From positions 1,266,501 through 1,330,500 of the forward strand of contig CP101033.1 of NCBI GenBank assembly GCA_041319085.1: DNA of 64,000 nucleotides. Direction: 5' to 3'. Made by a program: the position numbers and the translations under genes. The notes beneath the pieces are model-generated. The model was not told the DNA's origin. It ran no database searches and worked only from the letters and a program-made list of their open reading frames with translations. The stretch is from Aeromonas veronii. GTDB lineage: Bacteria > Pseudomonadota > Gammaproteobacteria > Enterobacterales > Aeromonadaceae. The number at the start of each line of letters is the position of its first letter. Positions within the stretch are counted from its first letter, which is position 1. Below, in pieces: positions 48,484 through 58,454 of this stretch.

Positions 48484-49052
48484 AATGAGGTGTTACCTCC
48501 TCCAAACTCACATTACATCATCACGTATGTTTGGCTTCGCTGTGCTCAGCGCCAACCTACGAACTTCATCAATCACTGTTCAAAACCCACGCTACCGCCC
48601 GTGGATTACAGCTTCCAATATGCTCCATTAACCAGCGAGGGCAGCAGCCCATCGCAGCAATAGGCACCGGATGGCTATGATAGGCCAATCGAATCTGGTC
48701 TCACCAGTCAAAAAGTGACGTAACTATCAGAAAAATCGCCTTTTTTGCGCTGGCTCAACAAATCGCCCTGACTGGGCACAGGATTCCCATGGCCCTTGAT
48801 TTTATTGGGGTTGGCTAGTGAGGCAGGAATGGATACGGCTGGCTTGCCGTCGGGGAAGGGCTGGCTGGGCGCAATCCCGCGCTGCCAATCGGCGCTATAG
48901 TGCGGGCGATGGTTGCCCTGTGCTCCGCTCCCAAGCTGGCGAGGCGGGGGATCTGCGGCAACAATCAGCTGTTGCAATCACAGCCATTTGCAACACATCG
49001 TCATGCAAATATGACCATGCAAACACATCACCAGATAGAGAGGACATCTCCC
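48484..49052. other. Gap between the ATPase insert and psiF, no gene assigned
   Basis: About 570 bases. The left part is of mixed composition and holds no credible gene. The right part (48700-48980) is GC-rich and open on both strands (for example a minus-strand frame of 89 codons), but neither reading has a good ribosome site or recognisable similarity; it may be a gene remnant. The promoter of psiF should lie after 48950. Confidence 0.5.
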
Positions 49053-49445
49053 ATGAAGCGTACCATCCTGTTCGGCCTGCTCTGCGGCAGCGTGCTGCTG
49101 GCCAATCCAGTCTTTGCCAACGACGCAGCCCAGTTGCAGTGCGAGGCGCAGGCCGCTGCCAAAAAACTTGCGGGCGCCGCCAAGACCAGTTTTATTGGCA
49201 AGTGCGTCAAGGGTGCTGCCGCTAAGGAACCAGCCAACGGCAAGGCAGCCCAGTGCGAGAAGGCCGCCGCCGACAAGAAGCTGGCCGGCGCGGCCAAGAA
49301 CAGCTTTATCCAGAAGTGCGTGAAGACGGGCGCGGCGGTGGATCCGGCGGCCAAGTGCGAGAAGGCGGCGGCCGACAAGAAGCTGGCTGGCGCGGCCAAG
49401 AACAGCTTTGTCCAGAAGTGCGTGAAGGATAGCGCCGCCAAGTAA
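49053..49445 (+). CDS. psiF: PsiF repeat protein, phosphate-starvation type
   Basis: A 130-residue exported protein with signal peptide MKRTILFGLLCGSVLLANPV (cut near VFAND) and three near-identical PsiF repeats of about 35 residues, each CE.AAA.KKLAGAAK.SF..KCVK with two cysteines. E. coli PsiF has two such repeats. The family name comes from phosphate-starvation induction in E. coli; molecular function is unknown. The ATG at 49053 follows AGAGAGGA; no Pho box was recognised. Confidence 0.9.
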   Translation: MKRTILFGLLCGSVLLANPVFANDAAQLQCEAQAAAKKLAGAAKTSFIGKCVKGAAAKEPANGKAAQCEKAAADKKLAGAAKNSFIQKCVKTGAAVDPAAKCEKAAADKKLAGAAKNSFVQKCVKDSAAK

Positions 49446-49469
49446 GGCATTTTCTCATCCGGTGTGTTT

Positions 49470-49491
49470 GCGGGGGCCATCAGGCCCCCGC
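49470..49491 (+). terminator. Hairpin after psiF
   Basis: GCGGGGGCC and GGCCCCCGC form a 9-bp stem with loop ATCA; the T run is short and delayed. Confidence 0.65.
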
Positions 49492-49667
49492 GCTGTTTGG
49501 GGGCACTGATGGCGCAACGCACAAGCCTTGTATCGGGGCGGCAATAGCGACACTATTGACTCCTTTTATGGGTTCCGCAGAGGCGCAGCCATGACCTGCC
49601 GTGACCGGACGAGGCGTTGGCGAGCCCTGTTTGTGCGGGATTACGCGCGATAAGGGAGCAAAGCAGG

Positions 49668-50249
49668 ATGATGGAAGGGATGGAATGGCGCTGGCTCAAT
49701 GAACCGGCCGAGTGGCACCAGACAGACGACGGTTTGCAGGTGGTAACGGACCAGCAGACCGATTTTTGGCGCAGCACCTGGTATGGCTTCGAGCGCCATA
49801 GCGGGCATCTCTATGGTTGCGATGTGGCGGGGGAGTTTACCTTTCAGGTCTGCGTCGAGGGGGAGTTCACCACCCTCTACGATCAGGCGGGGCTGATGCT
49901 GCTGCAAGACGAGGCGCACTGGCTGAAAGCGGGCATCGAGTACAACGATGCCCAGCCGATGATCGGCAGCGTGCTGACTAATCCGCGATCTGACTGGGCC
50001 ACCGGTATTTTCTCCGGCAATCCGCGCCGCTTCTGGCTGCGGCTGACCCGGCTGGCCGATTGCCTGCGTTTGCAATACTCCATCGATGGCAAGGTGTGGC
50101 CGCTGCTGCGCCTCGCCCCGTTCCCGCCAAGCGAGCGCTGTTTTATCGGGGTGATGTGCTGCACGCCGGAGCGGCAGGGGCTGGCGGTGCGCTTCTCTGA
50201 TCTGCGACTCACGCCGCCCCTAGGCAAGGCGCTCCATGATTTGAGCTAG
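49668..50249 (+). CDS. DUF1349 domain protein
   Basis: A 193-residue cytoplasmic protein with a concanavalin-like beta-sandwich pattern: TDQQTDFWRSTWYGF, YDQAGLMLLQDEAHWLKAGIEYNDA, IGSVLTNPRSDW and the typical RLGDCLRLQYSIDGK-like stretch LADCLRLQYSIDG. Proteins with this domain (Ree1/YesU type) are linked to carbohydrate binding or enolase regulation in other organisms; the role here is unknown. Several ATGs (49668, 49671, 49680) are possible; the first is spaced best from GGGAG. It stands alone before a terminator. Confidence 0.82.
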   Translation: MMEGMEWRWLNEPAEWHQTDDGLQVVTDQQTDFWRSTWYGFERHSGHLYGCDVAGEFTFQVCVEGEFTTLYDQAGLMLLQDEAHWLKAGIEYNDAQPMIGSVLTNPRSDWATGIFSGNPRRFWLRLTRLADCLRLQYSIDGKVWPLLRLAPFPPSERCFIGVMCCTPERQGLAVRFSDLRLTPPLGKALHDLS

Positions 50250-50281
50250 GCCAGCGGTTTTGCCTGCGTCATTCAAGCAAT

Positions 50282-50307
50282 AAAAAAGCGCCCGCAGGCG
50301 CTTTTTT
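50282..50307. terminator. Bidirectional terminator between the DUF1349 gene and rimO
   Basis: AAAAAAGCGCC and GGCGCTTTTTT form an 11-bp stem with loop CGCA between convergent genes. Confidence 0.94.
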
Positions 50308-50329
50308 CATTTGGCTGGTAAAGCCTCAA

Positions 50330-51658
50330 TTAGCTGATCAGGCTGGCCCACAGGTCATATTCGTCGGATTCATCGATCCGTACCTTGACCATGTCCCCCG
50401 GCTTGAGGCCGGTTTCGCCGTTGAGGTAGACCAGACCGTCGATCTCCGGTGCATCGGCAAAGGAGCGGCCAGTGGCGCCCTCTTCGTCCACCTCGTCGAT
50501 GATAACGGTCATCTCCTGACCCACTTTACGGGCCAGCTTGCGGATGGAGACCTGCTGTTGCAGCTCCATAAAGCGCTGGAAGCGCTCTTCCTGAATCTCT
50601 TCCGGTACCGGATCCGGCAGCTCGTTGGCCAGCGCCCCTTCGACCGGGCTGTATTTGAAGCAGCCGACCCGATCCAGCTCCGCCTTGTCGATAAACTCCA
50701 GCAGCATCTGGAACTCTTCCTCGGTCTCGCCCGGGAAGCCGACGATAAAGGTGGAGCGCAGGGTGATCTGCGGGCAGATCTCGCGCCACTTCTGGATCCG
50801 CTCCAGGGTGCGCTCGACAGTACCCGGGCGCTTCATCAGTTTGAGGATGCGCGGGCTGGCGTGCTGCAGCGGAATATCGAGGTAGGGCAGGACCTTGCCA
50901 TCGCGCATCAGCGGGATGACGTCATCCACGTGCGGATAGGGGTAGACGTAGTGCAGGCGCACCCAGATGTCGAGCTTGGCCAGCTCTTCGCACAGGGCGA
51001 CCATGCTGGTCTTGACCGGCATGCCGTCGTAGAAACCGGTGCGGTGCTTCACATCGACGCCGTAGGCGGAGGTGTCCTGGGAGATCACCAAGAGCTCCTT
51101 TACGCCCGCCTCTTTCAGGCGCTTGGCTTCGGCCAGCACGTCGCCGATGGGACGGCTCACCAGATCCCCGCGCATGGAGGGGATGATGCAGAAGGTACAG
51201 CGGTGGTTGCACCCTTCGGAAATCTTCAGATAGGCGTAGTGGCGCGGAGTCAGCTTGACGCCGTGGGCCGGCACTAGGCTGGTGAAGGGGTTGTGGGTCG
51301 GCTTGGCCACGTATTTGTGGACGTGACCCAACACCTCTTCATAGGCGTGGGGGCCGGTGATCTCGAGCACCTTGGGGTGGATCTCGCGGATCTGGTTCTC
51401 TTTGGCGCCGAGGCAGCCGGTGACGATCACCTTGCCGTTCTCGGCCAGCGCTTCGCCGATCGCTTCCAGCGACTCTTGCACCGCGCTGTCGATAAAGCCG
51501 CAGGTGTTGACGACGACCAGCTCGGCATCGTCATAGCTGGGCACCACATCGTACCCTTCGGTACGCAGCTGGGTCAGGATGCGTTCTGAATCGACCAGGT
51601 TTTTGGGGCAACCCAAGGAGACGAATCCTACTTTGGGGGCCTGTTTTGTGTTGGACAT
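50330..51658 (-). CDS. rimO: Ribosomal protein S12 methylthiotransferase
   Basis: A 442-residue radical SAM enzyme that adds a methylthio group to an Asp of ribosomal protein S12. N-terminal cluster cysteines are in [23 protein letters not shown] and VTGCLGAKE; the radical SAM triad is [12 protein letters not shown]; a TRAM domain closes the protein ([17 protein letters not shown] ... DLWASLIS). All six cluster cysteines are present. Confidence 0.98.
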   Translation of the reverse strand: MSNTKQAPKVGFVSLGCPKNLVDSERILTQLRTEGYDVVPSYDDAELVVVNTCGFIDSAVQESLEAIGEALAENGKVIVTGCLGAKENQIREIHPKVLEITGPHAYEEVLGHVHKYVAKPTHNPFTSLVPAHGVKLTPRHYAYLKISEGCNHRCTFCIIPSMRGDLVSRPIGDVLAEAKRLKEAGVKELLVISQDTSAYGVDVKHRTGFYDGMPVKTSMVALCEELAKLDIWVRLHYVYPYPHVDDVIPLMRDGKVLPYLDIPLQHASPRILKLMKRPGTVERTLERIQKWREICPQITLRSTFIVGFPGETEEEFQMLLEFIDKAELDRVGCFKYSPVEGALANELPDPVPEEIQEERFQRFMELQQQVSIRKLARKVGQEMTVIIDEVDEEGATGRSFADAPEIDGLVYLNGETGLKPGDMVKVRIDESDEYDLWASLIS

Positions 51659-52137
51659 CGCTCAATCACTCTTAGGTGGCTCTTCTTTAAGGGCGCGGAT
51701 TTTACCGGAATGGTTAACCAAAAACTATACAGCCAGCATGGCAGAACCGAACAATATCTCCGAGTAGGCAGGATTGGGTTGCACCAACAGCCGGTGATGG
51801 CGCGCCCTTGGTGGGGCTATTGCTCCTTTCCTGCAGGCTTGTTACGGGGAAGCTGCTTTGTTGATTTTCCTGTCTATTTCGACTCAATGGCAGCGAGGAG
51901 AGTACCGGGAGTCATATACTCCCTGCACGGGGCGGGAGATGATCAACCGGATGATCAACGAGTTTGGTCTCGATGGCATTCACCACACCGATATGCTGAC
52001 CACTCGCAGCGTCATGCATAACGGGGAACAACAAGAGAGGGGCACCAGCAGGTGCCCCTCTCTTTTATGCGCTTTTCTATTCCATGCGCCTTTATTTTGC
52101 CGATGTTGTGTTTGTGGCTATGGCATTCGCGGCCTGA
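51659..52137. other. Intergenic region after the rimO promoter
   Basis: About 480 bases. The left part contains the rimO promoter. Short plus-strand frames (about 51890-52030) end close to a strong hairpin at 52033-52066, so a small transcript or short peptide gene ending there is possible, but no ribosome site and family could be put together. Confidence 0.45.
52033..52066 (+). terminator. Strong hairpin with T run, no clear gene upstream
   Basis: AGAGAGGGGCACC and GGTGCCCCTCTCT form a 13-bp stem with loop AGCA, followed by TTT. It implies a plus-strand transcript that ends here, although no gene was assigned before it. Confidence 0.85.
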
Positions 52138-52323
52138 TTACTTTTTGGGCGGCGGCGCGCTGATTTGATCGAGGTGATCCGCGCTGGCGCTGGAGCAGCC
52201 ACAGGGGCGCACCTCTTTATCTTCCCGCTTCTGGGCTAGCTGGTATTGGCGCCACCAGATGATGGTGCCCATGGCCAGGATCAGCACGAACGAGGCGAAC
52301 AGGCTCAACAACCAGATGGACAT
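52138..52323 (-). CDS. Small membrane protein with a CGC motif
   Basis: A 61-residue protein with one N-terminal membrane segment (MSIWLLSLFASFVLILAMGT), a charged stretch (QKREDKEV) and a cytoplasmic or periplasmic tail RPCGCSSASADHLDQ with two cysteines that could bind metal. The AAGGAGAAG ribosome site is strong. A Cys/His-rich coding remnant lies just upstream (52369-52440). I do not recognise the family; small Cys-containing membrane proteins such as NqrM or FeoB-associated ones are only loosely similar in layout. Confidence 0.7.
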   Translation of the reverse strand: MSIWLLSLFASFVLILAMGTIIWWRQYQLAQKREDKEVRPCGCSSASADHLDQISAPPPKK

Positions 52324-52554
52324 GATCTCTTCTCCTTGGTGGTGATGATATGCACGGCGATCGCATCAGTGATGATGGCAGCAACCGCCCTGCTGGCTGG
52401 CGCCCTCACTGTCGTGACAACAAGTATGGCCTTGTCGTGAGCTATCTGCCTGCCTTTGATACGTTAACGCCGAGTTAAATATTGTCGATAGCCAAGATCG
52501 CCGACTAGCTGTCGGCTTGGCGTTGAGCTGGAAAATTCGTGATGAATTAGCCCG

Positions 52555-53133
52555 TTAGGTGGCCTGATGATCGCCACGCAGCAACATGACGTAGTGACTG
52601 GCGTGTTGACCTGTGCATGATGGCGTGTTGGTCGAGGCGGTTTCCATCGGCGCCAGTTGCAGCGCTATCCCGGATGTGGTGACAAGTTGTTGTAGCTGAG
52701 CGTGACCTATCTTGCCGCTTGGCGGCAGGGGGAAGCAGAGCGGTGCGCCCGCTTTGAGCAGGGTCGCCAGCTGTTGCAACAGGGGGACAAGTGTAGCCGC
52801 GTCGCTATCAAGCGGGCGGCTCAGCCAGATGCCATCGTAAGGCAGCACCGAGTGCATCTTCGCCAGCGGGCAGACCCGTACTGCTTGTCCGGATTGCTGC
52901 GAGGCGACTCTGGCGTCAGCCAGTACCGCTTCACAGGCGGTGACCACATACCCCTCGGCCCGCAGCCAGCACAGATCCTCCCCCGTACCGCACTGACCAT
53001 TGAGCAGGTGAGCGCCGGGTTTGAGGCGCGCCACAAAGGCAGCCCGGATGCGGGCGTGCTGGTCGTTCAAGGGCTGGGAAGCGGGGAGGGCGTCAGAGTG
53101 TGGCACAGGGGTTACCTCAAGCAGGGGGCGCAC
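52555..53133 (-). CDS. Putative SAM-dependent methyltransferase
   Basis: About 192 residues with a Rossmann-type motif I, AHLLNGQCGTGEDLCWLRAEG, and acidic strand VVTACEAV (motif text split here as NGQCGTGEDL and TACEAV). The fold resembles class I methyltransferases, but motif I has NGQCGTG where DLGCGTG is usual, and the later strands are short, so activity is doubtful. The start is unclear: GTG at 53133 is the longest reading and GTGs further in are possible. It lies downstream of acrR on the same strand, 82 bases apart. Confidence 0.6.
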   Translation of the reverse strand: MRPLLEVTPVPHSDALPASQPLNDQHARIRAAFVARLKPGAHLLNGQCGTGEDLCWLRAEGYVVTACEAVLADARVASQQSGQAVRVCPLAKMHSVLPYDGIWLSRPLDSDAATLVPLLQQLATLLKAGAPLCFPLPPSGKIGHAQLQQLVTTSGIALQLAPMETASTNTPSCTGQHASHYVMLLRGDHQAT

Positions 53134-53215
53134 AGGTTAACAAATCGTGGTCTGACTGCCAAAGCGGGCGGCCAGGCCCCGGTTTGCGGGGGCATATTGG
53201 GGTTGTTGGTTGCTG

Positions 53216-53848
53216 TTAGCGGCCGCAAGCATGGGGCTGGGCCAGCATGGTGAACATGCTCTCTATCAGGAAGGCGGATTCGCCTTGCAGGTCGATCCGC
53301 CCCGGAAAGTGGAGCCAGTTGATGATGTAGCCATCCAGGGTGCAGTGGAGCAGGGTGGCGGCGCGCTGCAGATTGAGGTCGGCGGGCAGCTGGCCCCGCC
53401 GTACCGCGTTGGCCAAGGTTGTCTCCAAGTCCCGGAAGAAGTTGGCGGACTGGCTGCGGATATGCTCGCGCAGTGAGATGGCTTCCCCCTCCAGCGATTC
53501 GAGATTGAACAGGATGGTGAACATCTGCCGCTGGGCCGGATTGTGAATGAAGCTGTGGAGCACCCCTTCGAAGAAGAGGCGCAGTTGCCCCAGCGGATCC
53601 GGCTCGTCGGTATTAAGGCAGGCATCGAGCTGGTGGGCGAGGGGGCTGCAGAGCTCCTGCCAGAGCGAAATGAAGAGTTCATCCTTGTTCTTGAAGTGCC
53701 AATAGATGGCCCCGCGGGTCAGGTCAGCCGCCCTGGCGATGTCGGTCAGGCTGGTCTTGGCCAGGCCCTGAGCGCAGAACAGATCCAGCGCCGTGCTCAT
53801 GATGTGGCAGCGGGTTTGCTGCGCCTCTTCTTTGGTTCGTCTGGCCAT
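53216..53848 (-). CDS. acrR: TetR family repressor of the acrAB pump (AcrR/AheR)
   Basis: A 210-residue repressor. The helix-turn-helix SLTDIARAADLTRGAIYWHFKNKDELF is almost the AcrR sequence (key words ADLTRGAIYWHF), and MARRTKEEAQQTR matches the AcrR start, so the ATG at 53848 was chosen over an upstream reading. The C-terminal domain has the AcrR-like block DGYIINWLHFPGRIDL for drug binding. It is divergent from acrAB, with the operator at 53883-53906 between them. Confidence 0.93.
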   Translation of the reverse strand: MARRTKEEAQQTRCHIMSTALDLFCAQGLAKTSLTDIARAADLTRGAIYWHFKNKDELFISLWQELCSPLAHQLDACLNTDEPDPLGQLRLFFEGVLHSFIHNPAQRQMFTILFNLESLEGEAISLREHIRSQSANFFRDLETTLANAVRRGQLPADLNLQRAATLLHCTLDGYIINWLHFPGRIDLQGESAFLIESMFTMLAQPHACGR

Positions 53849-53882
53849 CGAAATTTGTGCCTCATGCAAGCAAAAAGTCACT

Positions 53883-53906
53883 TACATACATTTATGAATG
53901 TATGTA
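53883..53906. promoter_or_regulatory. AcrR-type operator
   Basis: The 24-bp palindrome with arms TACATACATT and AATGTATGTA around TATG. As I recall it, the E. coli acrR-acrA operator has the same arms with TGTG in the centre. It would let the repressor control both its own gene and acrAB. Confidence 0.9.
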
Positions 53907-53988
53907 TATTGCCTCATCTTTCGACTATTTACCAACAGGGCCCATGTGGCCCTGATTGTTCATTGACTGGCAAAGGCTCAGGTGTTTC

Positions 53989-55182
53989 ATGCATAAACAT
54001 ATTCTTGCTCGTTCAGTTGGTCTTGCCTTGCTGGCTACAGGCTTGCTGGCAGGTTGTGGTGACAAGGGGGGGGCACCCCAGGGACAGGGCGGCATGCCAC
54101 CCGCAGCGGTCAACGTGGTGACCCTGCAGAGCAGCCCGCTGATGTTGACCACCGAGTTGACCGGCCGCAGCGCCCCGCTGCGGGTGGCCGAAGTGCGTCC
54201 GCAGGTGAGCGGCATCATCCTCAAGCGCCTCTTTACCGAGGGGAGCGATGTGAAGGCGGGCGATCTGCTCTATCAGATCGATCCGTCTGTCTATCAGGCG
54301 GCGGTCGCCAGCGCCAAGGCCAATGTGGCCAAAGCCGAGGCCAACGAGCAGAGCGCCCGCCTCAAGGCGCAGCGCTATCAGGAGCTGCTCAAGGTCAAAT
54401 CCATCAGCCGTCAGGACTATGACGATGCCGACGCCAGCTGGAAGCAGGCCAAGGCGGAGATCATGGCGAGCAAGGCGGCCCTGCGCACTGCCGAGATCAA
54501 TCTCGGTTACACCCGCATCACGGCCCCCATCAGCGGCCGCATCGGTAAATCCGCAGTGACCGAGGGGGCGCTGGTGACTGCCCAGCAGGCTGACAGCCTG
54601 ACTTCTATTCAGCAGCTCGATCCCATGTATGTGGATGTGCGTCAGTCTACCGCCGATCTGTTGCGCCTCAAGCGTTTGGTCGCCGAGGGCAAGCTGACTC
54701 AGGACGAGCAGAAGGGGACCAAGGTGACCTTCCAGCTGGAAGATGGCAGCACCTATGGCGAAGAGGGCTCGTTGCAGTTCTCCGATGTGACAGTGGATGA
54801 GACCTCCGGCATGGTGACCCTGCGGGTGATTGTGCCCAACCCTCATCAACTGCTGCTGCCGGGCATGTTCATGCGCGCCACCCTGCAAGAGGGTGAGCGG
54901 GCGCAAGGGCTGCTGGTGCCGCAAACCGCGGTCGCCCGCACACCCAAAGGTGGCGCCAGCGTGATGGTGGTGACCGCTGACAACAAGGTAGAACAGCGCA
55001 ACGTGCAGCTGAGCCGGATCGTCGGCAGCAACTGGGTGGTGGAGTCAGGGCTCAGCTCCGGCGAGCGGGTGATCGTGGCGGGTTTGCAGAAAGTTCGACC
55101 GGGCGCCGTGGTCAATCCCGCTGAGCAGGGTGCCGATGCACCGTCTGCTCAAGCTGCGTCCAACACCCCGGCCAACAAGTAG
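53989..55182 (+). CDS. acrA: RND efflux periplasmic adaptor (AcrA/AheA)
   Basis: A 397-residue membrane-fusion lipoprotein (lipobox LLAGCGDKG). [31 protein letters not shown] is the lipoyl/hairpin entry (key words [10 protein letters not shown] and [14 protein letters not shown]), followed by an alpha-helical hairpin (residues 105-170), the second lipoyl half [18 protein letters not shown] and the beta-barrel domain. It joins AcrB to an outer-membrane channel. The ATG at 53989 was chosen because it begins the lipoprotein signal. Confidence 0.95.
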   Translation: MHKHILARSVGLALLATGLLAGCGDKGGAPQGQGGMPPAAVNVVTLQSSPLMLTTELTGRSAPLRVAEVRPQVSGIILKRLFTEGSDVKAGDLLYQIDPSVYQAAVASAKANVAKAEANEQSARLKAQRYQELLKVKSISRQDYDDADASWKQAKAEIMASKAALRTAEINLGYTRITAPISGRIGKSAVTEGALVTAQQADSLTSIQQLDPMYVDVRQSTADLLRLKRLVAEGKLTQDEQKGTKVTFQLEDGSTYGEEGSLQFSDVTVDETSGMVTLRVIVPNPHQLLLPGMFMRATLQEGERAQGLLVPQTAVARTPKGGASVMVVTADNKVEQRNVQLSRIVGSNWVVESGLSSGERVIVAGLQKVRPGAVVNPAEQGADAPSAQAASNTPANK

Positions 55183-55199
55183 GATGGAGTAGTCGCCTC

Positions 55200-58100
55200 A
55201 TGGCTCGATTTTTCATAGACAGACCCATTTTTGCCTGGGTGATCGCGCTGGTGATCATGCTGGCGGGCAGCCTGGCCATCATCAAATTGCCGGTCGCCCA
55301 GTATCCGAGCATTGCGCCGCCCGCTGTCGGCATTTCCGCCAGCTATCCGGGCGCATCCGCCAAAACGGTGGAAGACTCGGTGACCCAGATCATCGAACAG
55401 AACATGACCGGGCTGGATCACCTGCTCTACATGTCCTCCCAGTCTGACTCCGCGGGGCGGGTGTCGGTGACCCTGACTTTCCAGCCGGGGACCGATCCCG
55501 ATATCGCCCAGGTGCAGGTACAGAACAAGCTGCAGCAGGCGATGTCGCTGCTGCCGCAAGAGGTGCAGCAGCAGGGGATCCGGGTACAGAAGACCTCCAG
55601 CAGCTTCCTGATGGTCGCAGCGCTCATCTCCAGCGATGGCTCGATGAACAACGAAGATCTGGCGGACTATGTGGTCTCCAACATCAAGGAGCCCCTGAGC
55701 CGTCTGGACGGGGTAGGGGATATCACCCTGTTCGGCAGCCAGTACTCGATGCGGGTGTGGCTCGATCCCAACAAGCTCAACCGGGTGCAGATGACCCCGG
55801 GGGATGTGCAGGCGGCCATCAAGGCGCAGAACGCCCAGGTGGCGTTCGGCAAGCTGGGTGGCACCCCGTCGGTGAAAGATCAACAGTTTACCGCCACCAT
55901 CATGGGGCAGACCCGCCTCTCGACCGTGGAGCAGTTCAACGACATCCTGCTGCGGGTGAATCAGGATGGCTCCAAGGTGCGGCTGAAAGATGTGGCCCGG
56001 GTCGAGCTGGCGGGCGAAAGCTATGACGCCGAGGCGCGCTACAACGGTCAATCCACCGCCGCGGTTGCCATCAAGCTGGCTACCGGCGCCAACGCGCTGG
56101 ATACCGCCGAGAAGGTGCGTGCCAAGCTCAATGAGCTGTCGGAGTACTTCCCGGCCAACATGGCGATCGTCTACCCCTACGACACCACGCCTTTTGTGCA
56201 GATCTCCATCGAGGAGGTGGTGCAGACTCTGATCGAGGCGATCTTGCTGGTGTTCTGCGTCATGTATCTGTTCCTGCAGAACTTCCGCGCCACCCTGATC
56301 CCGACCATTGCGGTGCCGGTGGTGCTGCTCGGTACCTTCGGCGTCATGGCGGCGTTCGGCTTCTCCATCAACACTCTCACCATGTTCGGTATGGTGCTGG
56401 CCATCGGCCTGTTGGTGGATGATGCCATCGTGGTGGTGGAGAACGTGGAGCGCCTGATGAGCGAGGAGGATCTCTCCCCGCTGGAAGCAACCCGCAAGTC
56501 GATGACCCAGATCACCGGCGCACTGGTGGGGATCGCCCTGGTGCTCTCCGCCGTGTTCGTGCCGATGGCCTTCTTCGGCGGCTCGACCGGTGCCATCTAT
56601 CGCCAGTTCTCGCTGACCATCGTCTCGGCCATGGTGCTGTCGGTGCTGGTGGCGTTGATCCTGACTCCGGCGCTCTGTGCCACCCTGCTCAAGCCGATGA
56701 AACATGGCGAATTTGGTGCCAAGCGCGGCTTCTTTGGCTGGTTCAACCGCGTCTTTGATGCGGGTACCAACCGCTATCAGAGCGGCGTGCGCAAGGTGAT
56801 CAAGCAGGGCGTGCGCTACAGCCTGATCTACGGCGCCATGCTGGCGGTACTGGCGGTGCTGTTTATGCGGATGCCCACCTCCTTCCTGCCGGAAGAGGAT
56901 CAGGGGGTCATCATGTCCATGGTGCAACTGCCGGTGGGGGCGACCAAGCAGCGCACCGAGGTGGTGCTGGCGGACATGCGCGACTACTTCCTGAAAAACG
57001 AGAAGGATAACGTCGACTCCGTACTGACCGTGGCGGGCTTCAGCTTCGCCGGTAGCGGCCAGAACAGCGGTATGGCCTTTATCAAGCTGAAAGACTGGAG
57101 CGAGCGCAACAGCCCGGATCGCAGCGCCAACGCCATTATCGGCCGCGCCATGGGCTATCTGTTCAGCATCAAGGAGGCGCAAGTGTTCGCCTTCAACCTG
57201 CCTCCGATCCCGGAGCTGGGTACGGCGACCGGTTTTGACTTCTTCCTGCAAGATCGCGGCGGCATCGGTCACGACAAGCTGATGGCGGCGCGTAACCAGC
57301 TGCTCGGCATGGCGGCGCAGGATCCCAATCTGGTGCGGGTGCGCCCGAACGGGATGGAAGATACGCCGCAGCTCGATATCAAGATCGACTACGAGAAGGC
57401 ACTGGCGCAGGGGCTCTCCATCGCGGATATCAACAACACCCTGGCCACCGCCTGGGGCTCGTCCTATGTCAATGACTTCGTCGATCGTGGCCGGATCAAG
57501 AAGGTCTACCTGCAGGCGGATGCCCCCTTCCGGATGAACCCGGAAGATCTCAAACTCTGGTATGTGCGCAACAGTGCCGGTCAGATGGTGCCCTTCTCCG
57601 CCTTTGCCAGCACTGAGTGGAGCTTCGGCTCGCCGCGTCTGGAACGTTACAACGGCGTACCGGCGATGGAGATCGTCGGGGAAGCGGCGCCCGGCAAAAG
57701 TACCGGTGATGCGATGGCCGCCATCGAACAGATGGTGAAACAGCTGCCGGAAGGGGTGGGCATCGAGTGGACCGGGCTCTCCTTCCAGGAGCGGCAGGCC
57801 GGTTCACAGGCTCCTGCGCTCTACGCCATCTCCTTGCTGGTGGTGTTCCTCTGTCTGGCTGCCCTCTACGAGAGCTGGAGCATTCCGTTCTCGGTGATGC
57901 TGGTGGTGCCACTCGGGGTACTGGGGGCCATTGTGGCTGCCACCCTGCGCGGATTGGAGAACGACGTCTACTTCCAGGTGGGCCTGCTCACCACCATCGG
58001 CTTGTCGGCGAAGAACGCGATCTTGATCGTGGAATTTGCCAAAGAGCTTTATGACAAGGGGATGGGCTTGGGTGAAGCGGTGGTGGAGGCGGCGCGCCTG

Positions 58101-58349
58101 CGGCTGCGCCCGATCCTGATGACCTCGCTCGCCTTTATCCTCGGGGTGTTGCCGCTGGCCATCAGCTCCGGCGCCGGTGCCAGCAGCCGTAACGCCATCG
58201 GTACCGGCGTGATGGGGGGAATGATCAGCGCCACCGTGCTGGCCATCTTCTTCGTGCCGCTGTTCTTCGTGTTGGTGATGCGCTACTTCACCAGCCACCA
58301 GAGCAACAAGGTGCGCATGGCGGCAGCGGTTGAGCCAAAAAATGACTGA
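55200..58349 (+). CDS. acrB: RND multidrug efflux pump (AcrB/AheB)
   Basis: A 1049-residue pump, the AcrB length. [20 protein letters not shown] at the start, the paired proton-relay Asp in [16 protein letters not shown] (near 405) and the relay Lys in [16 protein letters not shown] are intact, as are the two large periplasmic loops. It should export dyes, detergents and antibiotics by proton antiport. No outer-membrane factor gene follows it; a terminator comes at 58421. Confidence 0.97.
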   Translation: MARFFIDRPIFAWVIALVIMLAGSLAIIKLPVAQYPSIAPPAVGISASYPGASAKTVEDSVTQIIEQNMTGLDHLLYMSSQSDSAGRVSVTLTFQPGTDPDIAQVQVQNKLQQAMSLLPQEVQQQGIRVQKTSSSFLMVAALISSDGSMNNEDLADYVVSNIKEPLSRLDGVGDITLFGSQYSMRVWLDPNKLNRVQMTPGDVQAAIKAQNAQVAFGKLGGTPSVKDQQFTATIMGQTRLSTVEQFNDILLRVNQDGSKVRLKDVARVELAGESYDAEARYNGQSTAAVAIKLATGANALDTAEKVRAKLNELSEYFPANMAIVYPYDTTPFVQISIEEVVQTLIEAILLVFCVMYLFLQNFRATLIPTIAVPVVLLGTFGVMAAFGFSINTLTMFGMVLAIGLLVDDAIVVVENVERLMSEEDLSPLEATRKSMTQITGALVGIALVLSAVFVPMAFFGGSTGAIYRQFSLTIVSAMVLSVLVALILTPALCATLLKPMKHGEFGAKRGFFGWFNRVFDAGTNRYQSGVRKVIKQGVRYSLIYGAMLAVLAVLFMRMPTSFLPEEDQGVIMSMVQLPVGATKQRTEVVLADMRDYFLKNEKDNVDSVLTVAGFSFAGSGQNSGMAFIKLKDWSERNSPDRSANAIIGRAMGYLFSIKEAQVFAFNLPPIPELGTATGFDFFLQDRGGIGHDKLMAARNQLLGMAAQDPNLVRVRPNGMEDTPQLDIKIDYEKALAQGLSIADINNTLATAWGSSYVNDFVDRGRIKKVYLQADAPFRMNPEDLKLWYVRNSAGQMVPFSAFASTEWSFGSPRLERYNGVPAMEIVGEAAPGKSTGDAMAAIEQMVKQLPEGVGIEWTGLSFQERQAGSQAPALYAISLLVVFLCLAALYESWSIPFSVMLVVPLGVLGAIVAATLRGLENDVYFQVGLLTTIGLSAKNAILIVEFAKELYDKGMGLGEAVVEAARLRLRPILMTSLAFILGVLPLAISSGAGASSRNAIGTGVMGGMISATVLAIFFVPLFFVLVMRYFTSHQSNKVRMAAAVEPKND

Positions 58350-58420
58350 GCAAAAGCGGGCAATGTGACCCTGAGAGACAGGTCACGAGGTGATAAAGGG
58401 GTCAGTTAACGCTGATCGCC

Positions 58421-58454
58421 AAATGGGGCAACCTGAGCGGTTGCCCCATTTTTT
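58421..58454 (+). terminator. Terminator of acrAB
   Basis: AAATGGGGCAACC and GGTTGCCCCATTT form a 13-bp stem with loop TGAGC followed by Ts. Confidence 0.95.

Noticed and set aside
48481-48663. Plus-strand open frame of 60 codons after the ATPase insert
   Set aside because: No ribosome site or similarity; composition and position fit an insertion border.
48708-48977. Minus-strand open frame of 89 codons before psiF
   Set aside because: No good start or recognisable family; also open on the other strand. Kept only as a possible remnant.
55149-57272. Minus-strand open frame of 707 codons
   Set aside because: It is fully opposite acrB, has no ribosome site and its translation is His/Gln-rich, typical of the reverse of a GC-rich gene.
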